A program made the translations under genes and the position numbers. From Margaritifera margaritifera (Eukaryota > Mollusca > Bivalvia > Unionida > Margaritiferidae), in assembly GCA_029931535.1 (NCBI GenBank), contig JAQPZY010001418.1, positions 1,833,001 to 1,897,000 on the forward strand: a stretch of 64,000 bases of DNA, in the 5' to 3' direction. The notes under the pieces are model-generated. The model was not told the DNA's origin. It did no database searches and saw nothing but the letters and a program-made list of their open reading frames with translations. Shown in pieces: positions 55,679 through 64,000 of this stretch. Position 1 is the first letter of the stretch. Each line of letters opens with the position of its first letter.

Positions 55679-55679
<1 letters not shown>

Positions 55680-56758
55680 TTTTGTTTTTCTCTAAAATTT
55701 AAATGCGTTCATAGAATTTTACATATTTATATTTAAATGCTCGTCGGTCGTCATGTGATCAGAAAGGACAAAAATGGAAATAAAAGAAAACTTTCATTTA
55801 CTTCTTGTATCATCCTTATTATTTATTATTTGACAAAACATTTCAATTTTAATTTGAAGTGTACGGATTTATAATTTGTATCAATCTTATCTCAATCTTA
55901 TCCCCCCTTAGTCTCTCTCTCTCTTTCTCTCTCTCTCTCTATCTCTCTCTCTGAGGACTGTCGCAGTAATGAGGAAAGCTTGAGTTGCTTTTGTGTTTCA
56001 TGACACAGCAGCTCAAGCACGTTAGTTAGTACCGAGGCAATTGGAGTAAAGTGCCTTGTCCACGAAGAAGAAGGAGCTGATAATCAGGATGACGATGATT
56101 AGAACGATGACGACAATCGTCATATAGAAAATGGACAGACCATTGAAATGTGTTTCGAGATGCAAGGTCAAGGTCAGTTGTTTCAAATGTCAGAATAGGG
56201 TTATATTGTGAATATGGATTGCAGGCTTTTTAGCTCGATCAATTAATTAGACCCGTTTCGTACAAATATAGGGGAGTTTTCTAGATTCTTCGTTTTAAAC
56301 GTCTTGGTTTCAAAAGATTCGATGATCCAAGGACTCAGCTATGAATCTAACAAAATTAGATTCGAGAAACTTGAGGAAAGTAGACTTATCATAGGCTCTA
56401 GAGTTAATTAATAGGTGCCCCTCCCGAAGTGTACAAATATCTATGAATTTTGATAAAAATTGAACCCAGGAAACTTGACTTATTTGAGCGGAAACCAAAA
56501 ACAACAAAAATAAAAAATGCCTTCTGTGACCATGACCTTTCACCTTTCGGCCTCAGAATTGATAGGGACCTGCCTATCCCCACGTGTAGTCTACCTATGA
56601 ACTTGAGTAGAATTATGCCAAGGAAATTTGATACTGGACATAGCAGTGAAAAAATCAATAGGCTTCTGCCTCTACCAGTGGGTAAGCCCCATGTGAGAAA
56701 AAGAAAAGGCAACAGCAAACTAGTTATGTTGCAGAAACTAAATTTTATATCGACGGCC

Positions 56759-56827
<69 letters not shown>
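56759..56827. repeat. (AT)n(GT)n(AT)n microsatellite
   Basis: Three-part compound dinucleotide tract. Confidence 0.97.
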
Positions 56828-56828
<1 letters not shown>

Positions 56829-57044
56829 CACAGTGTACTTTTATATTGAATTTCAATATTCGTGCTAAATTGCACCCTAAAACATTAGGAGAAAGCACTA
56901 GGCGAGGCTTACGCACTTGAACACCACATGTTGTTTTGTGTTTGAAAACACATTTTTGCAATAAACACAAATTGTGAATTGTTTTCAATTACTATTAAGA
57001 AATTGAATTTAGTCGCTTGTCGTAGATTAAAACGAGTTACTATG

Positions 57045-58015
57045 CTAAAACATGAGTCTTTCGAACGGACTGATGCTATAGTCTCTGTAAAGAATGTCGA
57101 GCTATTCAAGATAAGACCTTTTGTTCTTTTTAACTGTTGAGTGTTGAAACCATCTCTGATATTATTGAGCGAAAATTCCATCTTGATATGACCATTCATT
57201 CAGGAAAATTCGTGACAAGATCTTCAATATTTTCATTGTTGCAGTCTTATTTGAGATCATATCGGCACCATTTTCATTCATGACCAACTAGATTTCATAA
57301 TTAGTATTAAGGTACAAACCCCATATGGATATGACTTTCCATTTAGGAGGAGTAGTAATAACAAGATTTTCATGATGGCTGCCATACTGGATGTCAGATG
57401 GGCACCATTTTCTTTTAGTACCAAGTAGACATCATAAGAAGTCTTCTGGTGAAAACCCAATGTTGATGTAACTTTCCAGCTAGGAGGAGTAGCGATATGA
57501 TTTTAAAGATGGCCGCTGTTGCATCCATATTGGATATCAGATCGCCACAGTTAAAACCCCATCATCTATGTCGATATAACTTTATGTTCAGGAGAAGTAG
57601 CAATAACAAGATTTACTATATGGCTGCTGTGGTGGCCATATTGAATGTCATATCAGCACGATTTTCAATTATGAACAACTAGATATCATCAGGAGTCTTT
57701 CAGTGAAAATCCCGTGTTGATATGACCATCCATTCAAGTGGAGTAGCGTAAATAAGATTGTCAACACGATTGCTATGGTGGCCATAATGGATGTCCGGTG
57801 GGGGTGGGGGGTGGGGCACCATTTTGATTTAGGAGCAATCAGGCATCATAAGAAATCTTCCGGTGAAAACCCCATATCAATATGACTTTTTAGTTCAGGC
57901 GAAGTAGCAATAACAAGATTTTCAACATGGCTACCGTGGTTGCAATGTTTGGCGTCTGATCGTCGAACAGGCCATCCCATAAGTTCTTTTGGTCTATGAC
58001 CAGTAAAGCTAACAA
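57045..58015. repeat. dispersed tandem repeat family, ~150-bp unit (array 2)
   Basis: Same units and same terminal text as array 1 at 21,150-22,130, about six copies. The entry segment GAGTGTTGAAAC(C/G)ATCTC(C/T)GATATT is shared by both arrays. A G-rich insertion occurs at 57,796-57,813. Confidence 0.85.
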
Positions 58016-58534
58016 CGTTATAAATTTAGAAGTTGCTAAATAATGGATAAATAATACCAAAATAGTAGAGGCACGTGGGCCATGCTCTTGGTGCATTAAA
58101 GCTAATTTGTATTTATTTTTAAATACGCTGGGACTGTTCATGGTTAAATACACAGTTTTCCTGAGAAAATGTGCAAAATTGTTGTCCGATGAGTGACACA
58201 AGACGGAAACCTTTTGAGATGCTGGCAGTAATCATCCTTTACAACCTTTTCACTGGCACTTTTCTTTCTCACTACATATTAACAAGAGTCCCTCGAAAGG
58301 ACTGACGCTCTACTGGTTGAAATTTGTTTCCAGGAATCCAAGATCCAACTATATATCAAAAGAAGTAATTTTGCGAAAGCCAGTTAATGTCCAAGACATA
58401 AAATCATATAAGAACACTTTTGACAGGCTATCACTTCTTCAAGAAACACATGGACTCATTATATTCATATGTACAAAAAAATTAAACAGTCAATGAACAG
58501 AAATTAATATAAAATCTACTGATATTACGTGACA

Positions 58535-59060
58535 GTCAATGCCCGTTTAAAATTGTATCTGGTGTTGGAACCTTTTGGAGACCACATTTTTTACTTTGAC
58601 ACCGATAGTTGCATGTACATCAATCTCCCTGGAGGCTATCACCCTCACATCGAAGACTTGTGATTAGGACTGTTAACGGACGAACATCCCGAAGAGTCTA
58701 TTTTAAGTTTTACCAGTGGTGCACCTACAAATTACGGTTACCAGTAACAAGACAAGAACGGACAACTTCATACCAATTGTAAAGTGAAAGGACTTACATT
58801 GAACTATGGTTCTAATAAACTGGTAAACTTTGCTGTATCAAAAGAAGCCTTAAAGTCATGTCAAGATAAGGAATTTCGTGTCACAATGGTAAACCATCAC
58901 AAGATTGTACGTTTGTCTGATCATCAACGCGTCAGTCGACCCTTGGAGAAAGTGTGATAGATGTTGTACGAGAACGAATGCGTCTTCCCCATCACAACAC
59001 GGTACTGTACGAGTACCCTCTTTCGGTATAAAAAAGTTTCAAAAAAGAAAAGATCATTTT
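58535..59060 (+). pseudogene. polB: protein-primed DNA polymerase B, C-terminal part
   Basis: The palm Asp motif is intact in the reading ARLKLYLVLEPFGDHIFYF followed by DTDSCMYINLPGG (58,545-58,640). Then LLTDEHPEESILSF, LTLNYGSNKLVNF and VNHHKIVRLS (58,695-58,920) match the thumb and C-terminus of Polinton PolB. One stop lies after HIEDL and one after GYQ. The N-terminal and exonuclease parts are absent. These are the parts kept in copy A, and copy A lacks these. Confidence 0.85.
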
Positions 59061-59109
59061 GAGCAAAGACGTTCACCGAGAAAGATGAACTCCCTACCAA
59101 AACTATGAG

Positions 59110-59322
59110 ATGAACACTCTTAATAAACGTCAAACGAAGTCGAGTGTGATGCTGCGCCTTGCGACAGGTGTGATGCTATACCTTGCGATAATAGCGACGA
59201 AGCAGGATCTCGCTCCACTATCGAAAGGGATGCTGTCTATATGCCCACATATGGATGTCATCATGCACTCCCAAGTCACTCTGGATACCACAAGCTGACC
59301 GAGAATCACAAATCAAAGAGGA
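59110..59322 (+). other. Cys-rich short repeat between polymerase and BIR gene
   Basis: A 24-bp duplication (GTGATGCT...CCTTGCGA, 59,146-59,190) gives a Cys/Asp-rich reading CDAAPCDRCDAIPCDNSD in one frame. No domain was recognised. It may belong to the upstream part of the BIR gene in a shifted frame. Confidence 0.35.
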
Positions 59323-59637
59323 ATGCACGTTTCTGTGGCTTTTCTTGGCTATTGTGGTTTTGCTCTTCGATTCAATACGTTCAAAGAGAAACGGCCCAAA
59401 TATCTGAATGTACCCGCTGCCAAGATTTTAGCGAGAGCAGGATTTGTAGACTTTGGTCAAAGAGACCAAGTCCAGTGTTTCAATTGTGGTGTGAAACTGC
59501 ACGAATGGGAGTATAAGGATTCAGATTTCCTTGAAAATGCCAGATGGTCTCCTGTCTGTCACTATCTTCCCTTGGTATGTCCAGATTATTATCGCCATGG
59601 ATACTTAAGAAGAAGTTTACCTTTGGAACTATGACAA
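59323..59637 (+). pseudogene. BIR-domain (IAP-like) gene with a missing zinc ligand
   Basis: Baculoviral-IAP-repeat proteins bind caspases or their activators and block apoptosis. An open frame of 103 codons contains a full-length BIR: RFNTFKEKRPKYLN, ILARAGFVDFGQRDQVQCFN with CGVKLHEWEY, and a DFLENARWSPVCHYL end. The Cys pair and the last Cys of the C-x2-C...H...C zinc site are present. The His that normally lies in the EHARW motif is Asn here, so zinc binding is probably impaired. There is one BIR and no RING. The start is uncertain because M59,323 precedes a hydrophobic stretch of unclear origin. The location in a Polinton suggests host gene capture. Confidence 0.78.
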
Positions 59638-59639
59638 CG

Positions 59640-59760
59640 CATTTACAGAGATTGTACAGATTCAAGTGACACTCAAAGAACACTTTCATCCTCAGTGGCA
59701 TAAAATTAATTACCATTGGTACCCGAATGCAATAAAAAGACTAGTTGAAGAATGCTGTAG
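59640..59760 (+). pseudogene. small conserved 'HWY' ORF, copy C
   Basis: VQIQVTLKEHFHPQWHKINY and HWYPNAIKRLVEEC are read at about 59,660-59,755. It directly follows the BIR stop and is homologous to the 49-codon ORF at 51,571. Confidence 0.55.
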
Positions 59761-59764
59761 CATA

Positions 59765-60380
59765 GTCGACAAGAGAGGTTTCTAGCAACATGTGATAAGA
59801 CTATCCTTCGAAAACATTATAAAACTTGCCATGCAACAAATAATACAGTAAGTGTTACTCCGAATTCAAAACTTACAGGATTACCAAGTGTTTTAAAGGA
59901 ACTCGTTCCATAAGACGATACGACTCCTTTTAATTTAGGACGACTTGTCGCGTGTGCGTTAGTGACCGAATTGCTTGGATTTCGTTTACCGGCAAATTGT
60001 CTTTGGCAAATGTATCCCCCTGTCATGACGACCAAAACTTTGTCTTTGTACGAAAACTCGTTCTGTTAACGTGCTGCGATTAGTGATGAATATTACTTCT
60101 CCACCCCTATGTGAAGAAGAGATTTGTCACACTTTATCTCCTCTTCCTACTTATCAAGAAGTGTGTCGCTAGTTTGGATAGACCATCAGCTTTACCACTG
60201 GAGAGAAGTACTTGACTGGAAAGGTCTTAGATTCGACACTTGGAAACAAGAGGTGGCTGACTTTGCCAAAGTTGCGTGTCACTGATTTCCCCACAAGAAA
60301 GAAAACACAAACTTTGTTAAAATGTGAACATTGTGTTGTACCATGGAAAAAGGAAAAACTAAATAATTTTTCTGTATGAA
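59765..60380 (+). pseudogene. Bcl-2-like candidate, copy C
   Basis: One frame reads LTGLPSVLKELVP, a stop, and then DDTTPFNLGRLVACALVTEL (59,917-59,976) and LGFRLPANCLWQMY. Helix-helix spacing and the NLGRLVA core resemble the BH1 motif (NWGR-V/I-VA) of Bcl-2 proteins. The Trp is replaced by Leu. Later CEEEICHTLSPLPTYQEVC and FDTWKQEVADF correspond to copy A; the latter might be a BH2 relic. No C-terminal transmembrane helix was found. It lies next to the BIR gene. This is a motif-level inference and an unrelated accessory fold is possible. Confidence 0.35.
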
Positions 60381-60433
60381 ATATCTTATGTTCATGGTTA
60401 TCGTCCCATAATTTTGAAACCACTCGAGAATTA

Positions 60434-61130
60434 TGGCTGCATCCTCCATTCTGAAAGCGATTGACGAAAGATCATATCGTCAAAGTTGATGGGGTGGGGG
60501 TGGGGGCACTGTACCCTATCAATGCCTTTAAAATGTTAATTGCGGGACCAAATAGTTCAGGCAAAACTGAATTTGTCAGATGTGTGATCGAACGCAAATC
60601 AGTTTTGTTCGATCGTCTTTCACTCAGAACGTATCGTGGTTTTTCTTTTTTTTTTTTTTTTTTGTTGCAAAGAGTAGTAATCGGCTCACACGTTACTGAA
60701 AGAAAGTCAAGTTCGTTTGTAGAAGGGATTCCTCGCTAAGACGACGGGGTCTTGTCTGACTCTAGTCAAACGCATCTCGTTATCTTCGATGACATGTTTG
60801 GAGAAGACGAAGAAAAATTAAACTTTTTAAACTTTGGTTTACACGAAAAGGACATCATCGTAACGCCAGTATTATTTACGTCACTCAAAATTTATTTGAA
60901 CAAAGAAAAGCGCATCGCATCAGTGTTCATTATGTGGTATTGTTTAAAACTCTGAGAGACAAATTTCAAATCAAGTCTTGGTTAAACGATTAAGACTACC
61001 CTGACTGAATTATACGTATGACGGTCCAACCGTTGCCATATGCGTATTTATTAGTGGATTGTTAAAGTACCACTCCCGAGTATTTGAGATTTCGTACGGA
61101 TTTGTTTCTCAATTGGTGTCAAAAAGGAGG
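60434..61130 (+). pseudogene. FtsK/HerA-type genome packaging ATPase, copy C
   Basis: Start region MAASSILKAIDE at 60,434. Walker A is intact: LIAGPNSSGKTEFVRCVIER (60,538-60,597). A T/A-rich insertion (60,640-60,665) breaks the frame. SFVEGIP and Walker B HLVIFDDMFGEDEEKL (60,773-60,820) follow, and then the ITLNAHY-like region in shifted frame near 60,915. The C-terminal part is badly decayed. Comparison with copy A shows the same gene 3' of the Bcl-2-like candidate. It is the most conserved evidence for virion packaging. Confidence 0.82.
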
Positions 61131-61169
61131 TCCAGTCATTTGCACATCCCCTTACTCGTTTTCGACTGT

Positions 61170-61560
61170 CTAAAGTCATTATTAAAACACCATTTACTTC
61201 TTTCCTCTCTGACAACATTTAGCAAGATTTTCTTTCCATCTCATTCCTCTGCCAAATTGATTCGTGTTTTGTATGCTATCAATCACGAACAAATGCTCAA
61301 GTGAGTTCGCATTTGTTTAGAAGCCAGACTCAAAGAAGTCTTACGATGGTATACTTGGAACGCATGTCAATCACTAAAAGGAATCATTTACATTCTTCAA
61401 CAAAGGCAAGGTTTTTCTTAATTATTTTTTGTTGTTTTAAAGCTTGTTATCACGCAATTGTCCGATGCGAGAATCGATACTCAAAAGAAAAAAAAACATT
61501 CCTTTGCAAACTGGTGGAAGAGAATATTTAGAAGGAATCGTTATTCGTTCGCTCCTTTAA
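61170..61560 (+). pseudogene. Polinton core/minor protein X1, copy C
   Basis: FPSHSSAKLIRVLYAINHEQ (61,228-61,290), RLKEVLRWYTWNAC (61,330-61,370), and a shifted frame with LSDARIDTQKKK (61,458-61,495). It aligns with 37,000-37,280. A T-rich insertion (61,415-61,440) lies inside. Confidence 0.5.
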
Positions 61561-61564
61561 TGGG

Positions 61565-62150
61565 ATCCTAATTCCATAGCTACATAGCTAACAATCCCCC
61601 ACCACACACCCCAAAAAAATATATAAATAAATAAAACAATCACGATCTAAGAAAAAAGTAAAAGAGAAAGTATCAGTGAGTTCACAGCCCAAATCCTCCT
61701 CTCCGGAGAAGATCCCCTAAACTCCACAACCCCTTTACCCTCAAGAAAGATGGGAACGCGCATGTATTTACGGAAACCTCGACTCGTAGACACACCATTG
61801 ATATATGCTACTGTCTCTTCCTCTTCTCCTCCGTTAGTGATGACGCCAACCAAAATGGAACTAAGTCAAGTATTTTTCCATCTGATCAAGAAATGGAAAC
61901 TTCTACTTCTTATCCTTCGTCATTGTCGTCTTCTTATGCTGTTGCTGCTGCGGTAAAAAGATGGCGTCCCCTACGAAAACTTGCAAGACAGAACAGGAAT
62001 GTTACAAAGTTGACTGGATTTGTCCAAGCAAGAATTGGCTCTATTTTGTCCATTGACAACACCACGTCGTCCAAGGGTACACAAAGTCAAGTTGGTACGA
62101 CGTCTTGACAACCAGTGGAGATGAATTTTTTAGTATAAAATAAAACGTGT
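61565..62150 (+). pseudogene. unknown Polinton ORF remnant, copy C
   Basis: Basic and Ser-rich readings (61,640-61,900), then SSYAVAAAVKRWRPLRK and LTGFVQARIGSILSI. It is a relative of 37,340-37,830 in copy A. Function unknown. Confidence 0.4.
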
Positions 62151-62179
62151 TGAACAAGGATCACTTCAATTCCTATAAA

Positions 62180-62950
62180 CAAGATGTTCACAGTTACAGA
62201 ATTGACGTCGAAAGACGTCTTCAGAAAAGGAAAACAGACTTTCCATCCTCATTTAGCTAAACATTGGGGTGTCTTGTCGGTACTAATCAAAGCCAGAACC
62301 CCTATGAAAGAACAAATCATTTAAAAAGTACCCTAAAAAAATCATCGAGGCTCTGTGTGAATATTGTTTTAATGTATTGTAAGAAACGTTTCCTTTGACC
62401 AAGACACAGAAACAGCGCTTAGGACGATATCGTCACATTCTTCGACAAATGGTGAAAAAGAAAATTCAAGTCAGTCAAGTGAAAAAGTACTCGTTCGACG
62501 AGGAGAATTTCTTCTCACATTGATCTTGTTCGTTGCTAGTAGTCGCTTATCCATTCCTAGAATCGATCGCCTGACCTCTTTTAGGATGAACGTTGGGGTG
62601 CACGTAAAAAAGACAGACCTTTTTGGAAGTACAACATAGCTCTATACATGGATCTTATTGAAGGACAAAAATTAAAGTTAGTTCTTCACAAAAGGTGTGT
62701 GAAACTCCACCGCTGGCAAGAGATACCTCACAAGAGATACCTCACAAGAGATACCTCACCTACCTCCTAAGAGATACCTCACCTACCTCCCAATCCTAAT
62801 CTTATAGAAACATCTCACTTATAACAAGAGTTACAATCGTTGATAGATCACACAGATTTATCAAAACGGAAAAATCGCGACGTTATGGACAAGTTTTGTA
62901 ACGTCTTCAATTGTTTCACTACAAAGCTTTAGTCGAAATGCTAAACCCAC
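62180..62950 (+). pseudogene. Polinton core protein X2, copy C
   Basis: HLAKHWGVLSVLIKARTPMK at 62,246-62,310, a decayed hydrophobic middle, then ALYMDLIEGQKLKLVLHK (62,640-62,695) and the KFCNVFNCF end near 62,890. Short local duplications of AAGAGATACCTCAC (62,722-62,775) interrupt the C-terminal part. Confidence 0.5.
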
Positions 62951-63320
62951 TCTGAGAGATTTAAAGAATGTCATGAAAACAGAGGAAAGAAAAACTGCAG
63001 CAACTCCAAAGACGACGACAGACACGGCCAAAGGGATGGAAGAGAAAAGTTATAAGAGTTTCAAACCCCCTCTGCTCAAACATACCTTCTCCAAAGTGTG
63101 GAATACCTGTTGGCACTTGCACCTACTCCGAGGTGAGAAGAAATGAAAGCCTGGATCAAAAGGTCGATTATCCATCAGACGTAGAAATAAAAGCAGCTCA
63201 GAAACAAAGTGAACAAAGAAGTGACGACTTCCATGAAAACTTGCTTTCATACTCCTATTGCTCGTCGGCCACGTCAAGCATTCCAATCTAAAATACAACA
63301 CTAATCTGAGAGCATCGAAC
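62950..63320 (+). other. unassigned part of copy C between X2 and penton
   Basis: A Lys/Thr-rich reading LRDLKNVMKTEERKTAATPK and later Ser/Lys-rich frames. The hydrophobic/Asn-rich gene and the penton N-terminus expected here from copies A and B are absent. Confidence 0.4.
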
Positions 63321-63321
63321 A

Positions 63322-63735
63322 TTGGGTGACTTATTGAGCAAGAACAACCTGGGCACACTTTTAGCCAGCATTTACTTCAATTCTGCCTATGCGGCTGGCT
63401 ATGGAGTAATTCGAAATTTGTTATGCCCTGTCGAATTAAACGAAGGACCGAACTTAATATTTGTGTACTCTGATGTGCTGGCAAAAACAGCCACTCCTTT
63501 GTTGAGAGTCATTCCTTTCAAAGTGGATTCTGTCACAGCTTCTTACAATGAAGCAGGAAACACGCATCGCGTTCAACGAGAATGTATGCATATTTACTAT
63601 CTTCCTGTCAGTAAATCGTGCTTTGACAGTGTAAATATTGGTATAAAAGGTGATCTTAGGCAAAATATTATATTCCCCAAAGGAAACGTCACCGTGAAAC
63701 TACATTTTCAAAAACGATTCTCGACTGAGTTGTAA
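63322..63735 (+). pseudogene. penton-like minor capsid protein C-terminus, copy C
   Basis: Open frame of 137 codons. The last 104 match the penton C-terminus in copy B (ELNEGPNLIFVYSDV, ATPLLRVIPFKVDS, IYYLPVSKSCFDSV, KGNVTVKLHFQK). The first ~33 codons (GDLLSKNNLGTLLASIYFNS...) have no penton counterpart, and the penton N-terminal ~170 codons are missing. The open chimera therefore looks like a deletion junction. Confidence 0.8.
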
Positions 63736-63890
63736 CTGATGTATCTTGGGTACCGAAGAGTAGCTCCTGTCCAAACCATTGATTTATCGTCTACACCACA
63801 GGAAGGAAATGGCAGAAAAAGACGTCGAAATCTCACCATACCTCACGGACACGACCAAAATAGAATAAGAAGAGAAGAACTGTCGGAAAT
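63736..63890 (+). pseudogene. minor capsid protein C-terminal scrap, copy C
   Basis: DLSSTPQEGNGRKRRRNL corresponds to the end of the minor capsid gene in copy B (NSSSTPQQGQGRKTRRK). The QRGHGLG start and the hydrophobic helix are deleted. Confidence 0.55.
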
Positions 63891-63920
63891 TTGAACGTTT
63901 TTGATAACTGAATAAAAATG

Positions 63921-64000
63921 ATGCACCGTGTTTTTTGCGAATGTTCCAAGACAGAACTCGATCTGTTTTCCATGCCTCTGAAGATGATAACTATGCAAGA
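63921..64000 (+). pseudogene. major capsid protein N-terminus, copy C (runs off the window)
   Basis: From ATG 63,921 the reading HRVFCECSKTELDLFSMPLK matches the MCP start in copy B (HRDSCERSKLKLDLFSMPP, 48,190-48,134). The remaining MCP should lie beyond base 64,000. Confidence 0.7.

Larger units (their letters stand above)
58535..64000 (+). mobile_element. endogenous Polinton/adintovirus-like element, copy C (decayed, runs off the window)
   Basis: Plus-strand order: PolB C-terminal half, BIR gene, HWY ORF, Bcl-2-like candidate, ATPase, X1, unknown, X2, penton C-terminus, minor capsid C-terminus, MCP start. It begins inside the polymerase and continues beyond the end of the window. Each gene has stops or indels, but the BIR and penton C-terminal frames are open. 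Confidence 0.87.

Noticed and set aside
31250..64000. Retroviral-like integrase expected in Polintons
   Set aside because: I looked for HHCC and DDE-type motifs in the three copies and saw none. It may be deleted or beyond the window.

Overview
This is an AT-rich animal (metazoan) genomic window with almost no host coding sequence. Transposons, microsatellites, minisatellites and decayed virus-like DNA fill most of it. The mix is most like a mollusc, probably a bivalve: Penelope-like elements, tRNA-derived SINEs, a Ty3/Gypsy element, MITEs, bivalve-style ~150-bp repeats and many (TA)n tracts. The species assignment is inference.

Layout. 1-3000: AT-rich, nothing recognised. 3.0-5.4 kb: SINE-like head, two Penelope-like element (PLE) fragments in opposite orientation, and an hAT-type MITE. 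5.7-6.66 kb (+) and 29.4-30.35 kb (-): two long intact C2H2 zinc-finger ORFs, the only good host gene candidates. 7-8.2 kb: foldback MITEs and a hAT-like transposase tail. 9.2-13.2 kb: complete-ended but internally deleted Ty3/Gypsy retrotransposon on the minus strand. 14-24 kb: possible solo LTR, MITEs, tandem arrays, a LINE tail and a SINE. 25-27.3 kb: PLE reverse transcriptase split by a 1.4-kb 37-bp minisatellite. 30.8-31.1 kb: SINE with perfect target-site duplications. 39.6-45.3 kb: a non-LTR retroelement region with an EEP endonuclease, a coiled-coil ORF and hairpin-rich repeats. 52-58.5 kb: microsatellites and the same repeat family seen at 21-22 kb.

The main result is a family of endogenous Polinton/Maverick (adintovirus-like) elements, seen as three decayed copies plus a fragment. 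Copy A (~31.25-39.63 kb, +) has the PolB N-terminal half, a Bcl-2-like candidate, packaging ATPase, two core-protein genes, a small hydrophobic/Asn-rich gene and a penton-like gene. Copy B (~45.3-51.1 kb, -) has the hydrophobic gene, penton, a minor capsid protein, the double-jelly-roll major capsid protein (MCP) and a protease remnant, between inverted terminal regions made of short tandem repeats. Copy C (58.5 kb to beyond the window end, +) has the PolB C-terminal half, a BIR-domain (IAP-like) gene, the Bcl-2-like candidate, ATPase, core genes, penton C-terminus and the start of MCP. Fragment D (51.4-51.7 kb) carries a 49-codon ORF shared with A and C. Overlaying the copies gives one collinear order: PolB, BIR, small HWY ORF, Bcl-2-like, ATPase, core X1, core X2, hydrophobic gene, penton, minor capsid, MCP, protease. 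The two apoptosis-related candidates sit next to each other between replication and morphogenesis genes. All copies carry stops, frameshifts and truncations, so none is intact. No integrase was found.
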